The position numbers and the translations under genes are program-made. 23,619 nt of DNA, taken from positions 1 to 23,619 of the forward strand of contig DIXO01000043.1 of assembly GCA_002428735.1 (NCBI GenBank). Reading direction: 5' to 3'. Origin of the DNA: Syntrophaceae bacterium UBA6078 (GTDB lineage: Bacteria; Desulfobacterota; Syntrophia; Syntrophales; UBA2210). The notes beneath the pieces are model-generated. The model did no database searches. It was not told the DNA's origin and saw only the letters and a program-made list of their open reading frames with translations. The first letter of the stretch is position 1; the number at the start of each line of letters is the position of its first letter. Below are positions 15,209-23,373 of the stretch, piece by piece.

Positions 15209-16174
15209 CTACAGCCGTGTCTCAATATAGGCTTTCTTTCTCACGTCCCCCATCCACTCCTCGAATTTTTTCTTCATTTTTTCATTTCCTATCTTCCCCA
15301 CGATCTCATGGCGTACCTCTTCGATGGGCTTGATCCCGGCGCCTCTCCGGTCTACGATTCTGATGATGTGGAAGCCGATGGGAGATTCTATGACGTCGCT
15401 GATCTCACCCGTTTTCATTCTGAAGGCTGCCTCGTCCACCGCAGGGAACATCATCCCCTTTTCCATGAAGCCCAGATCCCCTCCGGCCTTCGCAGCGGGG
15501 CCCTGAGAGTGCATCCCCACCAGGAGATCAAAAGATTCTCCCGCTTTCAGTTTTTTCAGAACCGCCTCCGCTTCTCTCTTCGCTTGTTGTATGGTTCGGT
15601 CTGTGGCACCGCGTGGCTTCACGATCAATATCTGCTGTATCCTGACCGCCTCTTTCCCTTCGTAATCGCCCCGATGTTTGGCGTAGTACGCTCCCACCTC
15701 TTCATCGGTGACGGACACCTTCGATTTAACCGTTCGCTCTACGAGTTTTCTCCGCATGAGGTCTCTTCTGATTTCATCGCGGTATTCGGCAAGAGCGGCC
15801 CCTTCCGCCGCGAGGGTTTCCTGTAATTTTTCATACGTTAATCCCCTGTCCGCCAGGAGGCTTTCCAGTGCCTTGTCCACGTCGTCCTCAGTCACGGTGA
15901 TCTTCAGTTTTGATGCCTCCTGCTCAAGGAGGGAGCGATCTATGAGTTGGTTCATGACCGCTTTTCTGGCCTGTGCAGCCACCTCGTTTCGCCTGGCTTC
16001 TTCAGGGATCTTCTCAATCCGCTCCATGACCTGCTGAAGAGCGGTATTCAACTCGGAAAGCGTTATGATACCGTCATTCACAACGGCGACAATCCTGTCC
16101 TCGGAGGCTGCGTAGAGAGCAGTCGCGCAGACGATGAAAAAGACGGCGGCGAAAAAAGATACTTTTGATTTCAT
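15209..16174 (-). CDS. SurA/PpiC-type periplasmic peptidyl-prolyl isomerase
   Basis: Exported chaperone/foldase of 321 aa. Signal peptide at residues 1 to ~22 (KSKVSFFAAVFFIVCATALYAA); a SurA N-terminal domain (EDRIVAVVNDGIITLSELN...) follows; then one parvulin domain from about EAVRIQQILIVKP through GGDLGFMEKGMMFPAVDEAAF to IGFHIIRIVDRR. Only one parvulin repeat is present where E. coli SurA has two, common in deltaproteobacteria. ATG 16174 sits 8 nt from GGGGGA; a TTG two codons earlier is too close to it. Probably assists outer-membrane protein folding. Placement between mfd and uvrA seems an operon convenience rather than a repair role. Confidence 0.88.
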   Translation of the reverse strand: MKSKVSFFAAVFFIVCATALYAASEDRIVAVVNDGIITLSELNTALQQVMERIEKIPEEARRNEVAAQARKAVMNQLIDRSLLEQEASKLKITVTEDDVDKALESLLADRGLTYEKLQETLAAEGAALAEYRDEIRRDLMRRKLVERTVKSKVSVTDEEVGAYYAKHRGDYEGKEAVRIQQILIVKPRGATDRTIQQAKREAEAVLKKLKAGESFDLLVGMHSQGPAAKAGGDLGFMEKGMMFPAVDEAAFRMKTGEISDVIESPIGFHIIRIVDRRGAGIKPIEEVRHEIVGKIGNEKMKKKFEEWMGDVRKKAYIETRL

Positions 16175-16211
16175 ATACAATCCCCCCGTTATTTATAACA
16201 TGGTAACGTTA

Positions 16212-19200
16212 TCAGAATGTTCTCCGTTCTTCAATCTCCAGTTCGCCGAGGAGGTTTTTGGCCCGGCCGATGATGTCCTGCACCGCAAGATCAGGCATGG
16301 ACACGATCAGGCGATTATCGGGCGTGAACCGTACCCCCCCTGATTTTTCCCGCGAGAGCGCTATGATTCTGGCCGGGGCCACAGGTGTGTCTTCGCGAAA
16401 GGCGATCCGCATTTCCCTGCCGTTGTATTCCATCCTTTCCCCCCGTATCTTTCTGAGCCTGTTTTTGATGCGGATGATATCCAGAAGGGTGTCCACCTGG
16501 GGAGGGACCGGGCCGTAACAGTCGGCCAGTTCTTCCCTGATCGCCGGCAGATCGTCTTCCGACGAAACCATGGCTATCCTCTTATAGGTCATCAGCCTGG
16601 TATGAGTGTCCCCTATGAAGCTGTCGGGAATAAAGGCGGGGATACCGAGGTGGATCTCGGGCTCCATCTCCTCTTCGGGATGTCCCTCCCCTTTGAGCTC
16701 CCGTATGGTCTTTTCCATCAGCTCCGTGTAGAGTTCATACCCGATGGCGGAAATATGACCCGACTGAGAAACCCCCAGGAAACTTCCCCCGCCCCGTATG
16801 GTCAGGTCGTGTGTCGCCACCTTGAAGCCGGACCCCGGCTCGGAAAATTCGCGGGCGATGGAAAGCCGCTTCCTCGCGTCGCGCGACAGGGTGGACTCTT
16901 CGGGGATGAGGAGATAGGCAAAGGCTTCCTCATTTCCCCTGCCGACCCGTCCCCGCAACTGGTAGAGCTGGGAAAGACCGAACCGGTCCGCGCGGTTGAC
17001 AATGATAGTATTGGTTGCCGGTATGTCGACGCCGGAGCTGATAATCGTGGTGCAGACGAGAACGTTGAAGTCCCCGCGTACGAATCCCACCATGATATCC
17101 TCGAGTTCCTTCGCCTTCATCTGCCCGTGCGCTACGGCTATCTTCGCGCGGGGAACCAGTTTTTCGACCAGGCGCGCCATGCTGTATATGGATCGAACCC
17201 GGTCATGGATGAAAAAGACCTGCCCCCCCCGGTCGAGTTCGCGTTCGATGGCGTTTTTGATGAGATCCTCGTTGAATTCAAATATGTGAACCTCCACGGG
17301 GCGGCGCTCCTGCGGAGCGGTATCGATGACTGACAGGTCCCGTATCCCCACGAGAGACAGTTGCAGTGTCCGTGGAATGGGGGTTGCCGTCAACGTGAGG
17401 ACATCCACGAGGGTCCTAAGCTTTTTGAGTTTTTCCTTGTGGGCGACACCGAAACGCTGTTCCTCGTCGATAACCACCAGGCCGAGGTCCCTGAATCTTA
17501 TATCCTTCTGCAGAAGGCGGTGGGTGCCGATAACGATATCCACGAGGCCCCGTTCTATGTCCGCCACGATTGTCTTCTGCTGGGTGCCTGTCTTGTACCG
17601 GTTCAGGACCTCTACGCGTACCGGGTAACGGGCAAAGCGGCGGGAAAAGGTCCGGTAGTGCTGCTCCGCCAGGATGGTCGTTGGAACCAGAATCGCCACC
17701 TGTTTGCCGTCCATGGTCGCCCTGAATGCTGCCCGCAGCATGACCTCCGTCTTTCCGAATCCGGCATCGCCGCAGACGAGGCGATCCATGGGCTTCGAAT
17801 CACCCATATCGTCGTAGACGTCTTCGATGGCCCGCGCCTGATCGGGGGTTTCCTCGAACTCGAAGGACGAGGCAAACTCCTCGTACTCCCGGCTGGAGGT
17901 GGAAAAGCTGTGTCCGCTCATCACCTCCCTGGCCGCGTAAATCGAAACCAGTTCCTCGGCGACGGCGCGCACCGATTGCTTGACCTTGTTTTTTACCGAT
18001 TCCCAGGAGGTGCCCCCCAGTTTGTCCACCTGCGGGATGTGCCCGTCGGGGCCGATGTATCGCTGTATCTGGTTCAGCCGGTCCACCGGGATATAGAGGC
18101 GATCTGTATCCCGGTATTCCAGAAGGAGAAAGTCGCTTTCCATGTCGCCGAAGGTCAGCCGCTCAAGTCCCTGATACCGTCCGATGCCGTGGTCCACGTG
18201 GACGACGAAATCTCCCTTTTCCAGCTCACCAAAGGACCTGAGAAAATACCCCTCCCGGGCGTGGCCCCGGTGCCTCCTGCGCGTCTTCCTTCCGAAAATC
18301 TCTTCTTCACTGACGACGACAGTACCCAGGGAAGGATATGAAAACCCACCGGTTATCTTTCCTTCTCTGAGGATGAGACATCCTTTGTCACCATCCGCAC
18401 AATCGGCAAGGAAGGGGTTGTTCGATCGACGAAGGGGGAGAGAGTATTCGTCCAGCAGATGCTCGATCCGGGGAACGTTCCCCTCTACGCAGAGAAAGTG
18501 CACCTGAAATCCTTCGCCGATCCACAACCTGATCCTGTCCGCGAAGGGGGCAAGGATACCATCTTCCCCTGCGTGGGGTGCGGAGGCTGTCTGAATCCGT
18601 ATTTGTTCCACTTCAAAGGGGATCGGGTCCTCGGCCTGCAGGCGGTCACTGTATATGAGGCGAAAGACGCTCGCCCTTCGGGAGATTTCCTCCCATGGTG
18701 TGAGGAAACGGTCCTTTTCAAGAAAAAATCTCCCCTCTTCTTCGGCCTTCCGAATAATCCGGTCCGCGTTGTTCAGGGCCTCCTCGGCTGACTGTTCCAT
18801 GACGGCCGGACTTTCACTGATGATCACCGTGTCCCCAGGGAGATATTCAAAAAGGGTATCCAGCCCAAGTGCCCCGTCCCCGCTATCCGGATCCCCGTAG
18901 AACAAGGGGAGAAACTGCGGATTCGCCACAGGCAGGAGTTCGCTTCCAATGGTGTCGATCAGTCGCTCTCTGCGTGTCCGTGAGATGTCCAATTCGTTCA
19001 GTCTCACCCGCAGATTCCTCAGCGCCCGAGCCTTGCGTTCCCCGGACAGGATCAGTTCGCACGCCGGGGACAGAACAAAGTCCACCACCTCTCGCAGGGA
19101 TCTCTGGTTTGCGGGATCAAACTCTCTGATCGATTCGATCTCATCACCGACGAATTCCATCCTGAAAGGGAAGGGGTGCGCCGGGGGGAAGATATCGACA

Positions 19201-19748
19201 ATATACCCCCTCAGGCTGAATTCCCCCTCTTTTTCCACCAGAGGAACCCGCTCATACCCGCCTTCTGTCAGTGTGTGCGCGAGCAGGTCCCGGTCTCTCA
19301 TGTCTCCGATCGAAATGGTATCCATACAGCTTTCGAAGATTGCCCTCGGGACGACCCGTTGTATCAGTGCGCTCAGGGATGCGACGATAAGGGCTGATCT
19401 CCCCCACAGAAGTCTCGATAAGGCGCCGGCCCGTCCTACGGCAATCTCAATCTGCCGGGAAAGAGTGTCGTCCGGGGGAATGATGTCCCACGGGGGGAAG
19501 AGCAGGACATCCTCTCCGCCGAGAAAGAAGGAAAGGTCACGACACGCGTCGGTGGCATCCCTCACGGAAGGGGTTATAAAAAGCATTGTTTTGTTTGTGT
19601 GTTTGAAAAGAAGTGATGCGGCAAACGCCTTTGCGGACCCCTGAAGGCCGCAGATATCCACCGGATTGTCTCCCCGGCGGATCTTCTCAATGAGCGCGCG
19701 AAGGGAGGAATCCCCAATCAGGGAATCTTTGTATACTCGTTTCCTCAC
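16212..19748 (-). CDS. mfd: Transcription-repair coupling factor (Mfd)
   Basis: DNA translocase of 1,178 aa that removes stalled RNA polymerase and recruits UvrA. UvrB-like N-terminal part; RNA-polymerase interaction domain near residue 510-525 (LEKGDFVVHVDHGIGRYQGL); helicase motifs GDAGFGKTE (~661), DEEQRFGV (~760), TLTATPIPRTLQLSL, and QLRGRVGRGNE; C-terminal TRCF domain (IPAFIPDSFIGDTHTRLMTYKR...). Walker A has A-G-F where V-G-Y is usual, a conservative change. The start is GTG 19748 with no clear ribosome site, 21 nt after the nadA stop, so translation may depend on coupling. Shares a run with uvrA. Confidence 0.96.
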   Translation of the reverse strand: MRKRVYKDSLIGDSSLRALIEKIRRGDNPVDICGLQGSAKAFAASLLFKHTNKTMLFITPSVRDATDACRDLSFFLGGEDVLLFPPWDIIPPDDTLSRQIEIAVGRAGALSRLLWGRSALIVASLSALIQRVVPRAIFESCMDTISIGDMRDRDLLAHTLTEGGYERVPLVEKEGEFSLRGYIVDIFPPAHPFPFRMEFVGDEIESIREFDPANQRSLREVVDFVLSPACELILSGERKARALRNLRVRLNELDISRTRRERLIDTIGSELLPVANPQFLPLFYGDPDSGDGALGLDTLFEYLPGDTVIISESPAVMEQSAEEALNNADRIIRKAEEEGRFFLEKDRFLTPWEEISRRASVFRLIYSDRLQAEDPIPFEVEQIRIQTASAPHAGEDGILAPFADRIRLWIGEGFQVHFLCVEGNVPRIEHLLDEYSLPLRRSNNPFLADCADGDKGCLILREGKITGGFSYPSLGTVVVSEEEIFGRKTRRRHRGHAREGYFLRSFGELEKGDFVVHVDHGIGRYQGLERLTFGDMESDFLLLEYRDTDRLYIPVDRLNQIQRYIGPDGHIPQVDKLGGTSWESVKNKVKQSVRAVAEELVSIYAAREVMSGHSFSTSSREYEEFASSFEFEETPDQARAIEDVYDDMGDSKPMDRLVCGDAGFGKTEVMLRAAFRATMDGKQVAILVPTTILAEQHYRTFSRRFARYPVRVEVLNRYKTGTQQKTIVADIERGLVDIVIGTHRLLQKDIRFRDLGLVVIDEEQRFGVAHKEKLKKLRTLVDVLTLTATPIPRTLQLSLVGIRDLSVIDTAPQERRPVEVHIFEFNEDLIKNAIERELDRGGQVFFIHDRVRSIYSMARLVEKLVPRAKIAVAHGQMKAKELEDIMVGFVRGDFNVLVCTTIISSGVDIPATNTIIVNRADRFGLSQLYQLRGRVGRGNEEAFAYLLIPEESTLSRDARKRLSIAREFSEPGSGFKVATHDLTIRGGGSFLGVSQSGHISAIGYELYTELMEKTIRELKGEGHPEEEMEPEIHLGIPAFIPDSFIGDTHTRLMTYKRIAMVSSEDDLPAIREELADCYGPVPPQVDTLLDIIRIKNRLRKIRGERMEYNGREMRIAFREDTPVAPARIIALSREKSGGVRFTPDNRLIVSMPDLAVQDIIGRAKNLLGELEIEERRTF

Positions 19749-19769
19749 TCAAAAAGTCTGCTTGTAATG

Positions 19770-20681
19770 CTACCTCGATGCCCTCAGCATCCGGCTCAAG
19801 GCACGGCGAGCGGGTTCTCTGATTTTTTCAGGCACCCGCACGACATGCTTCATCTCGAGCAAGGCACTCAGGATATCATCGACAGTCATGCGTTTCATAT
19901 CCCGGCAGATGAGGTGATCCGACGCGAGGATGAACGTCTTGCCGGGGCTTTCCTTCTTCAACTGGTGCATGATCCCCTGCTCCGTCCCGATAATGACCTC
20001 CTGCGCGTCGGTCTCGCGGGCGAATTTCAGGATTCCCCCCGTGCTCCCCACGTAGTCCGCCATGGCAATGACCTCCGGACGGCATTCGGGATGAACGGCG
20101 ACCGGCGCCCCGGGATGGGCGACCTGCGCCTTCCGCACCTCTTCCGGCTCCAGATTGTTGTGGACATAACAGAAACCCTTCCACGGAATTACCTTTTTTC
20201 CCGTAAATCGTGCCGTATACCGTGCGAGATTTCCGTCAGGCACCATCAAAACGGTATCCGTGTCGGTGCTGTCAACAGTGCGCACGGCATTGGCCGAGGT
20301 ACAGCATATGTCGCTGTGGGCCTTGATTTCCGCCGATGAGTTGACGTACGCCACCACCCTGGCGTCGGGATGGTCGGCTTTTGCCTGTTTCAATTCTTCC
20401 ACGGTGATCGTATCCGCGAGAGGACATCCCGCGTCGGGGCAGGGGAGAAGGACCGTCTTCTCCGGCGACAGGATGGAGGCGCTTTCCGCCATGAACCGCA
20501 CCCCCGCGAAGACGATAATGTCCGCCGCCGTTTCGGCCGCTTCCATGCTGAGGGCCAGAGAATCCCCCAGTATGTCGGCCATATCCTGAATCTCACTGGG
20601 CTGGTAGTAATGGGCCAGCAGGATGGCGTTGTTGTCATCAAGCAGCTTTCTGATCTGTTTCTGTTTTTCCACGATGCTCAT
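19770..20681 (-). CDS. nadA: Quinolinate synthase NadA
   Basis: Condenses iminoaspartate with dihydroxyacetone phosphate to quinolinate for NAD synthesis; 303 aa with an oxygen-sensitive [4Fe-4S] cluster. Expected ligands are visible: Cys81 (LPCPDAGC), Cys171 (WKGFCYVHNN) and Cys259 (HLICRDMK), spaced as in short NadA proteins such as that of Thermotoga. HYYQ at about 24-27 and VNSSAEIKAHSDICCTSANAV are conserved. ATG 20681 is preferred because GGGAG lies just upstream on the minus strand; an in-frame start at 20732 lacks a site and falls in the promoter dyad. nadB/nadC are not in the window. Confidence 0.95.
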   Translation of the reverse strand: MSIVEKQKQIRKLLDDNNAILLAHYYQPSEIQDMADILGDSLALSMEAAETAADIIVFAGVRFMAESASILSPEKTVLLPCPDAGCPLADTITVEELKQAKADHPDARVVAYVNSSAEIKAHSDICCTSANAVRTVDSTDTDTVLMVPDGNLARYTARFTGKKVIPWKGFCYVHNNLEPEEVRKAQVAHPGAPVAVHPECRPEVIAMADYVGSTGGILKFARETDAQEVIIGTEQGIMHQLKKESPGKTFILASDHLICRDMKRMTVDDILSALLEMKHVVRVPEKIREPARRALSRMLRASR

Positions 20682-20719
20682 GTCAATCTCCCGATCTTTC
20701 CTGCTTGCGTATACGGGAG

Positions 20720-20749
20720 TTGAATATACCATAGATGGTATTTATTCAA
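20720..20749. promoter_or_regulatory. 30-bp dyad between nadA and moeA
   Basis: TTGAATA-TACCAT-AG-ATGGTA-TT-TATTCAA is symmetric but for a 2-nt offset on one side. It lies 39 nt upstream of the nadA ATG, with promoter-like hexamers on the minus strand (TTGAAT then TATATT or TATTCA), so it is a likely repressor operator. No NAD-repressor consensus is recognised with confidence. Confidence 0.55.
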
Positions 20750-20759
20750 GGCGGAAATA

Positions 20760-20786
20760 TTGACAAGGATACGTGTTTCATATACT
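20760..20786 (+). promoter_or_regulatory. Candidate moeA promoter
   Basis: TTGACA (20760-20765) is followed after 15 nt by TATACT (20781-20786). The spacing is short but the hexamers are good. A leader of about 53 nt would follow. Confidence 0.45.
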
Positions 20787-20802
20787 AAGAGCCTTCCACA
20801 CG

Positions 20803-20833
20803 AGGCTCCGAGCCAGCCTGTACACCGGAGCCT
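20803..20833 (+). promoter_or_regulatory. Hairpin next to the moeA ribosome site
   Basis: AGGCTCCG (20803-20810) pairs perfectly with CGGAGCCT (20826-20833), 15-nt loop, ending where the GGGGG ribosome site of moeA starts. It could modulate translation. No T-run. Confidence 0.4.
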
Positions 20834-20845
20834 GGGGGTTGAACC

Positions 20846-22093
20846 ATGGTGACAGTCAAAGAGGCCTTGGCCCATATTCTGGATTCCGTCGAGATCCTCA
20901 GCCTTGAAAAGACAGATATCCTGAGCGCCCTGGGACGGGTGATCGGGGAGGATATCAGCGCCCCCCGCCACATTCCTCCGAAGGACAACTCGGCCATGGA
21001 CGGCTATGCGGTGAGATCGGAAGATACGGCAAGGGCCGGTGCTGATAATCCCGTTATTCTCACCGTTATTGAGGATATACCGGCAGGGTACAAGCCCCGA
21101 AAGAGGATAGGACCCGATGAAGCGGCACGGATCATGACGGGGGCGCCCATTCCGGAGGGGGCCGATGCGGTTGTGAAGGTCGAGGAAACGACATGCGATA
21201 AAGCAGAGGTGAGGATATGCGCGGCGGTGCCGCACGGCGAGAACATCAGATATGCCGGTGAGGATGTCAGGACGGGAAACCTGGTCATACCCGCGGGGAC
21301 GGTCTTGAGACCCGCGGAAATCGGGATGCTGGCGGCCCTCGGGCGCTCCTTTGTGAAGGTCCACCGCAGGCCTCTGGTGGCGCTCATATCCACGGGCGAC
21401 GAACTGGTGGATATCGATGATGCCGTGTCAACCGATAAGATTGTCAACAGCAACAGCTATTCTCTCGCGGCGCAGGTGATCGAATGCGGGGGCGTTCCCC
21501 TGCAGCTCGGTATCGCGAAGGATACCAGAGACGACCTGACCCGGAAATTCAGCGCCGCCCTCAGGGCTGATATCATTGTCTCCTCGGCCGGGGTATCGGT
21601 GGGGGATTACGATTTTGTGAAAGACGTCATGAAGGATATGGGGATCGATGTGCAGTTCTGGCAGGTTGCACAGCGTCCCGGGAAACCCATGACCTTCGGT
21701 TCCAGAGAGGGGAAACCGGTCTTTGGACTTCCGGGCAACCCCGTGTCGTCCATGGTCACCTTTGAACAGTACGTACGCCCCGCAATACTGAAGATGACGG
21801 GGCATGAGAATATCTTTCGCCGGACCGTCCGGGCCACCCTGATCCACGACATCGATAAAAAAAGGGGACTTCGATATTTTTTCAGGGCAAAGGTGAAAAG
21901 GGAGGGCGCCGGATTCGTCGCCGAGATTACCGGAGAACAGGGCTCCGGGATTCTGAGTTCCATGGTCCTGGCAAACGGAATCATGGTAATCCCTGAAGAT
22001 ACCGATTTCTTGAAAGCGGGAAGTCAGGTTATGGTGCAGCTTCTTGACAACTCACAGAATTTCGTGAAATATCCCGAATATCTCGGTGATTGA
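20846..22093 (+). CDS. moeA: Molybdopterin molybdenumtransferase (MoeA)
   Basis: Inserts molybdate (or tungstate) into adenylylated molybdopterin; 415 aa, usual length. Signatures: DNSAMDGYAVRSEDT, MTGAPIPEGADAVVKVEE, LISTGDELVDIDD with the following NSNSYSLAAQVIECGG, SAGVSVGDYDFVKDV and FGLPGNPVSSMVTFEQYVRPAIL, then the C-terminal barrel. ATG 20846 follows GGGGG at about 7 nt. Divergent from nadA. It ties in with wtpABC at the other end of the window as cofactor metal supply. Confidence 0.95.
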   Translation: MVTVKEALAHILDSVEILSLEKTDILSALGRVIGEDISAPRHIPPKDNSAMDGYAVRSEDTARAGADNPVILTVIEDIPAGYKPRKRIGPDEAARIMTGAPIPEGADAVVKVEETTCDKAEVRICAAVPHGENIRYAGEDVRTGNLVIPAGTVLRPAEIGMLAALGRSFVKVHRRPLVALISTGDELVDIDDAVSTDKIVNSNSYSLAAQVIECGGVPLQLGIAKDTRDDLTRKFSAALRADIIVSSAGVSVGDYDFVKDVMKDMGIDVQFWQVAQRPGKPMTFGSREGKPVFGLPGNPVSSMVTFEQYVRPAILKMTGHENIFRRTVRATLIHDIDKKRGLRYFFRAKVKREGAGFVAEITGEQGSGILSSMVLANGIMVIPEDTDFLKAGSQVMVQLLDNSQNFVKYPEYLGD

Positions 22094-22136
22094 CAACAAT
22101 CGGCGAAAGAGATAACAACAGACTACCAAATCGCGC

Positions 22137-22234
22137 GGAAGTGCCAAGGTCACTGGTGGGCCTCCCGGACTTCAAATCCGGTGTGGGGCGCTAGAACCGT
22201 CCCGGGTGGGTTCGATTCCCATGCACTTCCGCCA
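22137..22234 (+). tRNA. selC: tRNA-Sec (anticodon UCA)
   Basis: An 8-bp acceptor stem GGAAGTGC (22137-22144) pairs with GCACTTCC (22223-22230), followed by G and an encoded CCA. The anticodon stem CCGGA/TCCGG carries loop CTTCAAA, so the anticodon TCA (22172-22174) reads UGA. The long variable arm and 8-bp acceptor are specific to selenocysteine tRNA. The host thus makes selenoproteins; none is evident in this window. The tRNA is the integration site of the element to its right, which restores its 3' end. Confidence 0.96.
22150..22234. other. Attachment-site region inside tRNA-Sec
   Basis: The integrase gene abuts and overlaps the tRNA 3' part, so the attL/attR core should lie within this stretch, most likely the T-arm and acceptor end. 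The exact core cannot be set because the other end of the element is outside the window. Confidence 0.55.
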
Positions 22235-23373
22235 TAACTATCTGAATTTATTGACTCCGCCTTGTCAAAATCCGTCCCCCAGTTGTCCCCCGGAAAGCCA
22301 ATAATCTTCCGTTCCATAAGCCTGCGTTTTGCTTCGATCTGAACATCTGCGTATTTTAAAACACTGTCCCTTCGCGCATGCTCCGTTATCATCTGTAATT
22401 CATCAACGCTGAGGCCTCTTTCGTTGATATACTGAGAGCATGTTGAATGTTTTAGGCCTGCGTACATTCGTATATCCTCACCCACTGCTCGACATGCCGC
22501 ATTCCATAAATCTACCAGATAGTCATGTTGATAATGTTGACCCTTTAACCGTCCCTTCGTATTCATAAAAAAGAACGGTCCGAATGTGATAGGCATCTTC
22601 GCCATAATCTTTTTAAATTCGGAATGACAGGGGATAACGTGTTGTTTGTGCGTTTTTGTATAATTAACAAGTTGTTTACTTGAAAAAGTTCGCCTTATGA
22701 TAAAAGCATCAATGTCTTTGCTGTAATCCTCTTTGTATAAGGCCATGGCTTCAGACGGTCTGCGTGCATGGTATTTCAGCCACCAGAATATTGGTTGATG
22801 CTCTTCCGGGATCGCTTCAATGATTTTGTTTTGCCTTGCTTCCGGCAACCACGTGATAAGCGGGTTCACGATCCCGTACTTGTTCTTTTCAGGGAAAGGA
22901 GGCATTGCCGGAATACGGCCGGACTTCCATGCAAAGTCAAGGCATTTGTGAAGGCAGTACATAACGTTCATTTTGCCTTTGCCGGATCGTTTGATACTTC
23001 CCAAGAGGCGGCACAGCACATCATATTGAATTTCGTGAAGCTGAACGGGGTTTTCTTCAAACCACGGAATCAAATGGTTCCGTATTGAATTGATGTAATC
23101 TTTATATGTGGCGGGTGACAGGTGGGGCTTTTCTTCCTCTGCCCACTCTTCAAGGTACGGAACAACATTGGTCGGAACTTCTTTTGTATACTTTTCAATA
23201 CGGAAGATGCCCTTCTCAACGTCCGCCTGCATGCAGGCCAGAAGCTTTTCAGCCATCTTCTTATGGTAGAGAAATTCTCCGTTGTATTTGTAAACCTTAT
23301 AACGCTTGCCGTTGTCTTCCCATGCGACGTAATAATATCCCCTATCTTTTCTAAATTGGATTGAGCCCTTCAT
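22150..23373 (-). CDS. Tyrosine recombinase/integrase of a tRNA-Sec-integrated element
   Basis: 407-aa phage-type integrase. N-terminal arm-binding-like region (SIQFRKDRGYYYVAWEDNGK...), a SAM-like core-binding domain (LEEWAEEEKPHLSPATYKDY...) and a catalytic domain with ARRPSEAMAL (catalytic Arg), KTHKQHVIP, GLKHSTCSQYI, EHARRDSVLKYADV (second His and the nucleophile Tyr). The usual HxLRH box reads AGLKH here. ATG 23373 has GGTGAGG upstream; an ATG at 23487 in the same frame lacks one and overlaps the preceding ORF. The last 28 codons before the TGA at 22150 are the antisense of tRNA-Sec (tail contains WESNPPGTVLAPHTGFEVRE), so the C-terminus depends on the target tRNA. Confidence 0.9.
   Translation of the reverse strand: MKGSIQFRKDRGYYYVAWEDNGKRYKVYKYNGEFLYHKKMAEKLLACMQADVEKGIFRIEKYTKEVPTNVVPYLEEWAEEEKPHLSPATYKDYINSIRNHLIPWFEENPVQLHEIQYDVLCRLLGSIKRSGKGKMNVMYCLHKCLDFAWKSGRIPAMPPFPEKNKYGIVNPLITWLPEARQNKIIEAIPEEHQPIFWWLKYHARRPSEAMALYKEDYSKDIDAFIIRRTFSSKQLVNYTKTHKQHVIPCHSEFKKIMAKMPITFGPFFFMNTKGRLKGQHYQHDYLVDLWNAACRAVGEDIRMYAGLKHSTCSQYINERGLSVDELQMITEHARRDSVLKYADVQIEAKRRLMERKIIGFPGDNWGTDFDKAESINSDSYGGSAWESNPPGTVLAPHTGFEVREAHQ

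Noticed and set aside
20787..20845. Moco riboswitch upstream of moeA
   Set aside because: The predicted leader is only about 53 nt with one simple hairpin; Moco RNAs are much longer and multi-stemmed.
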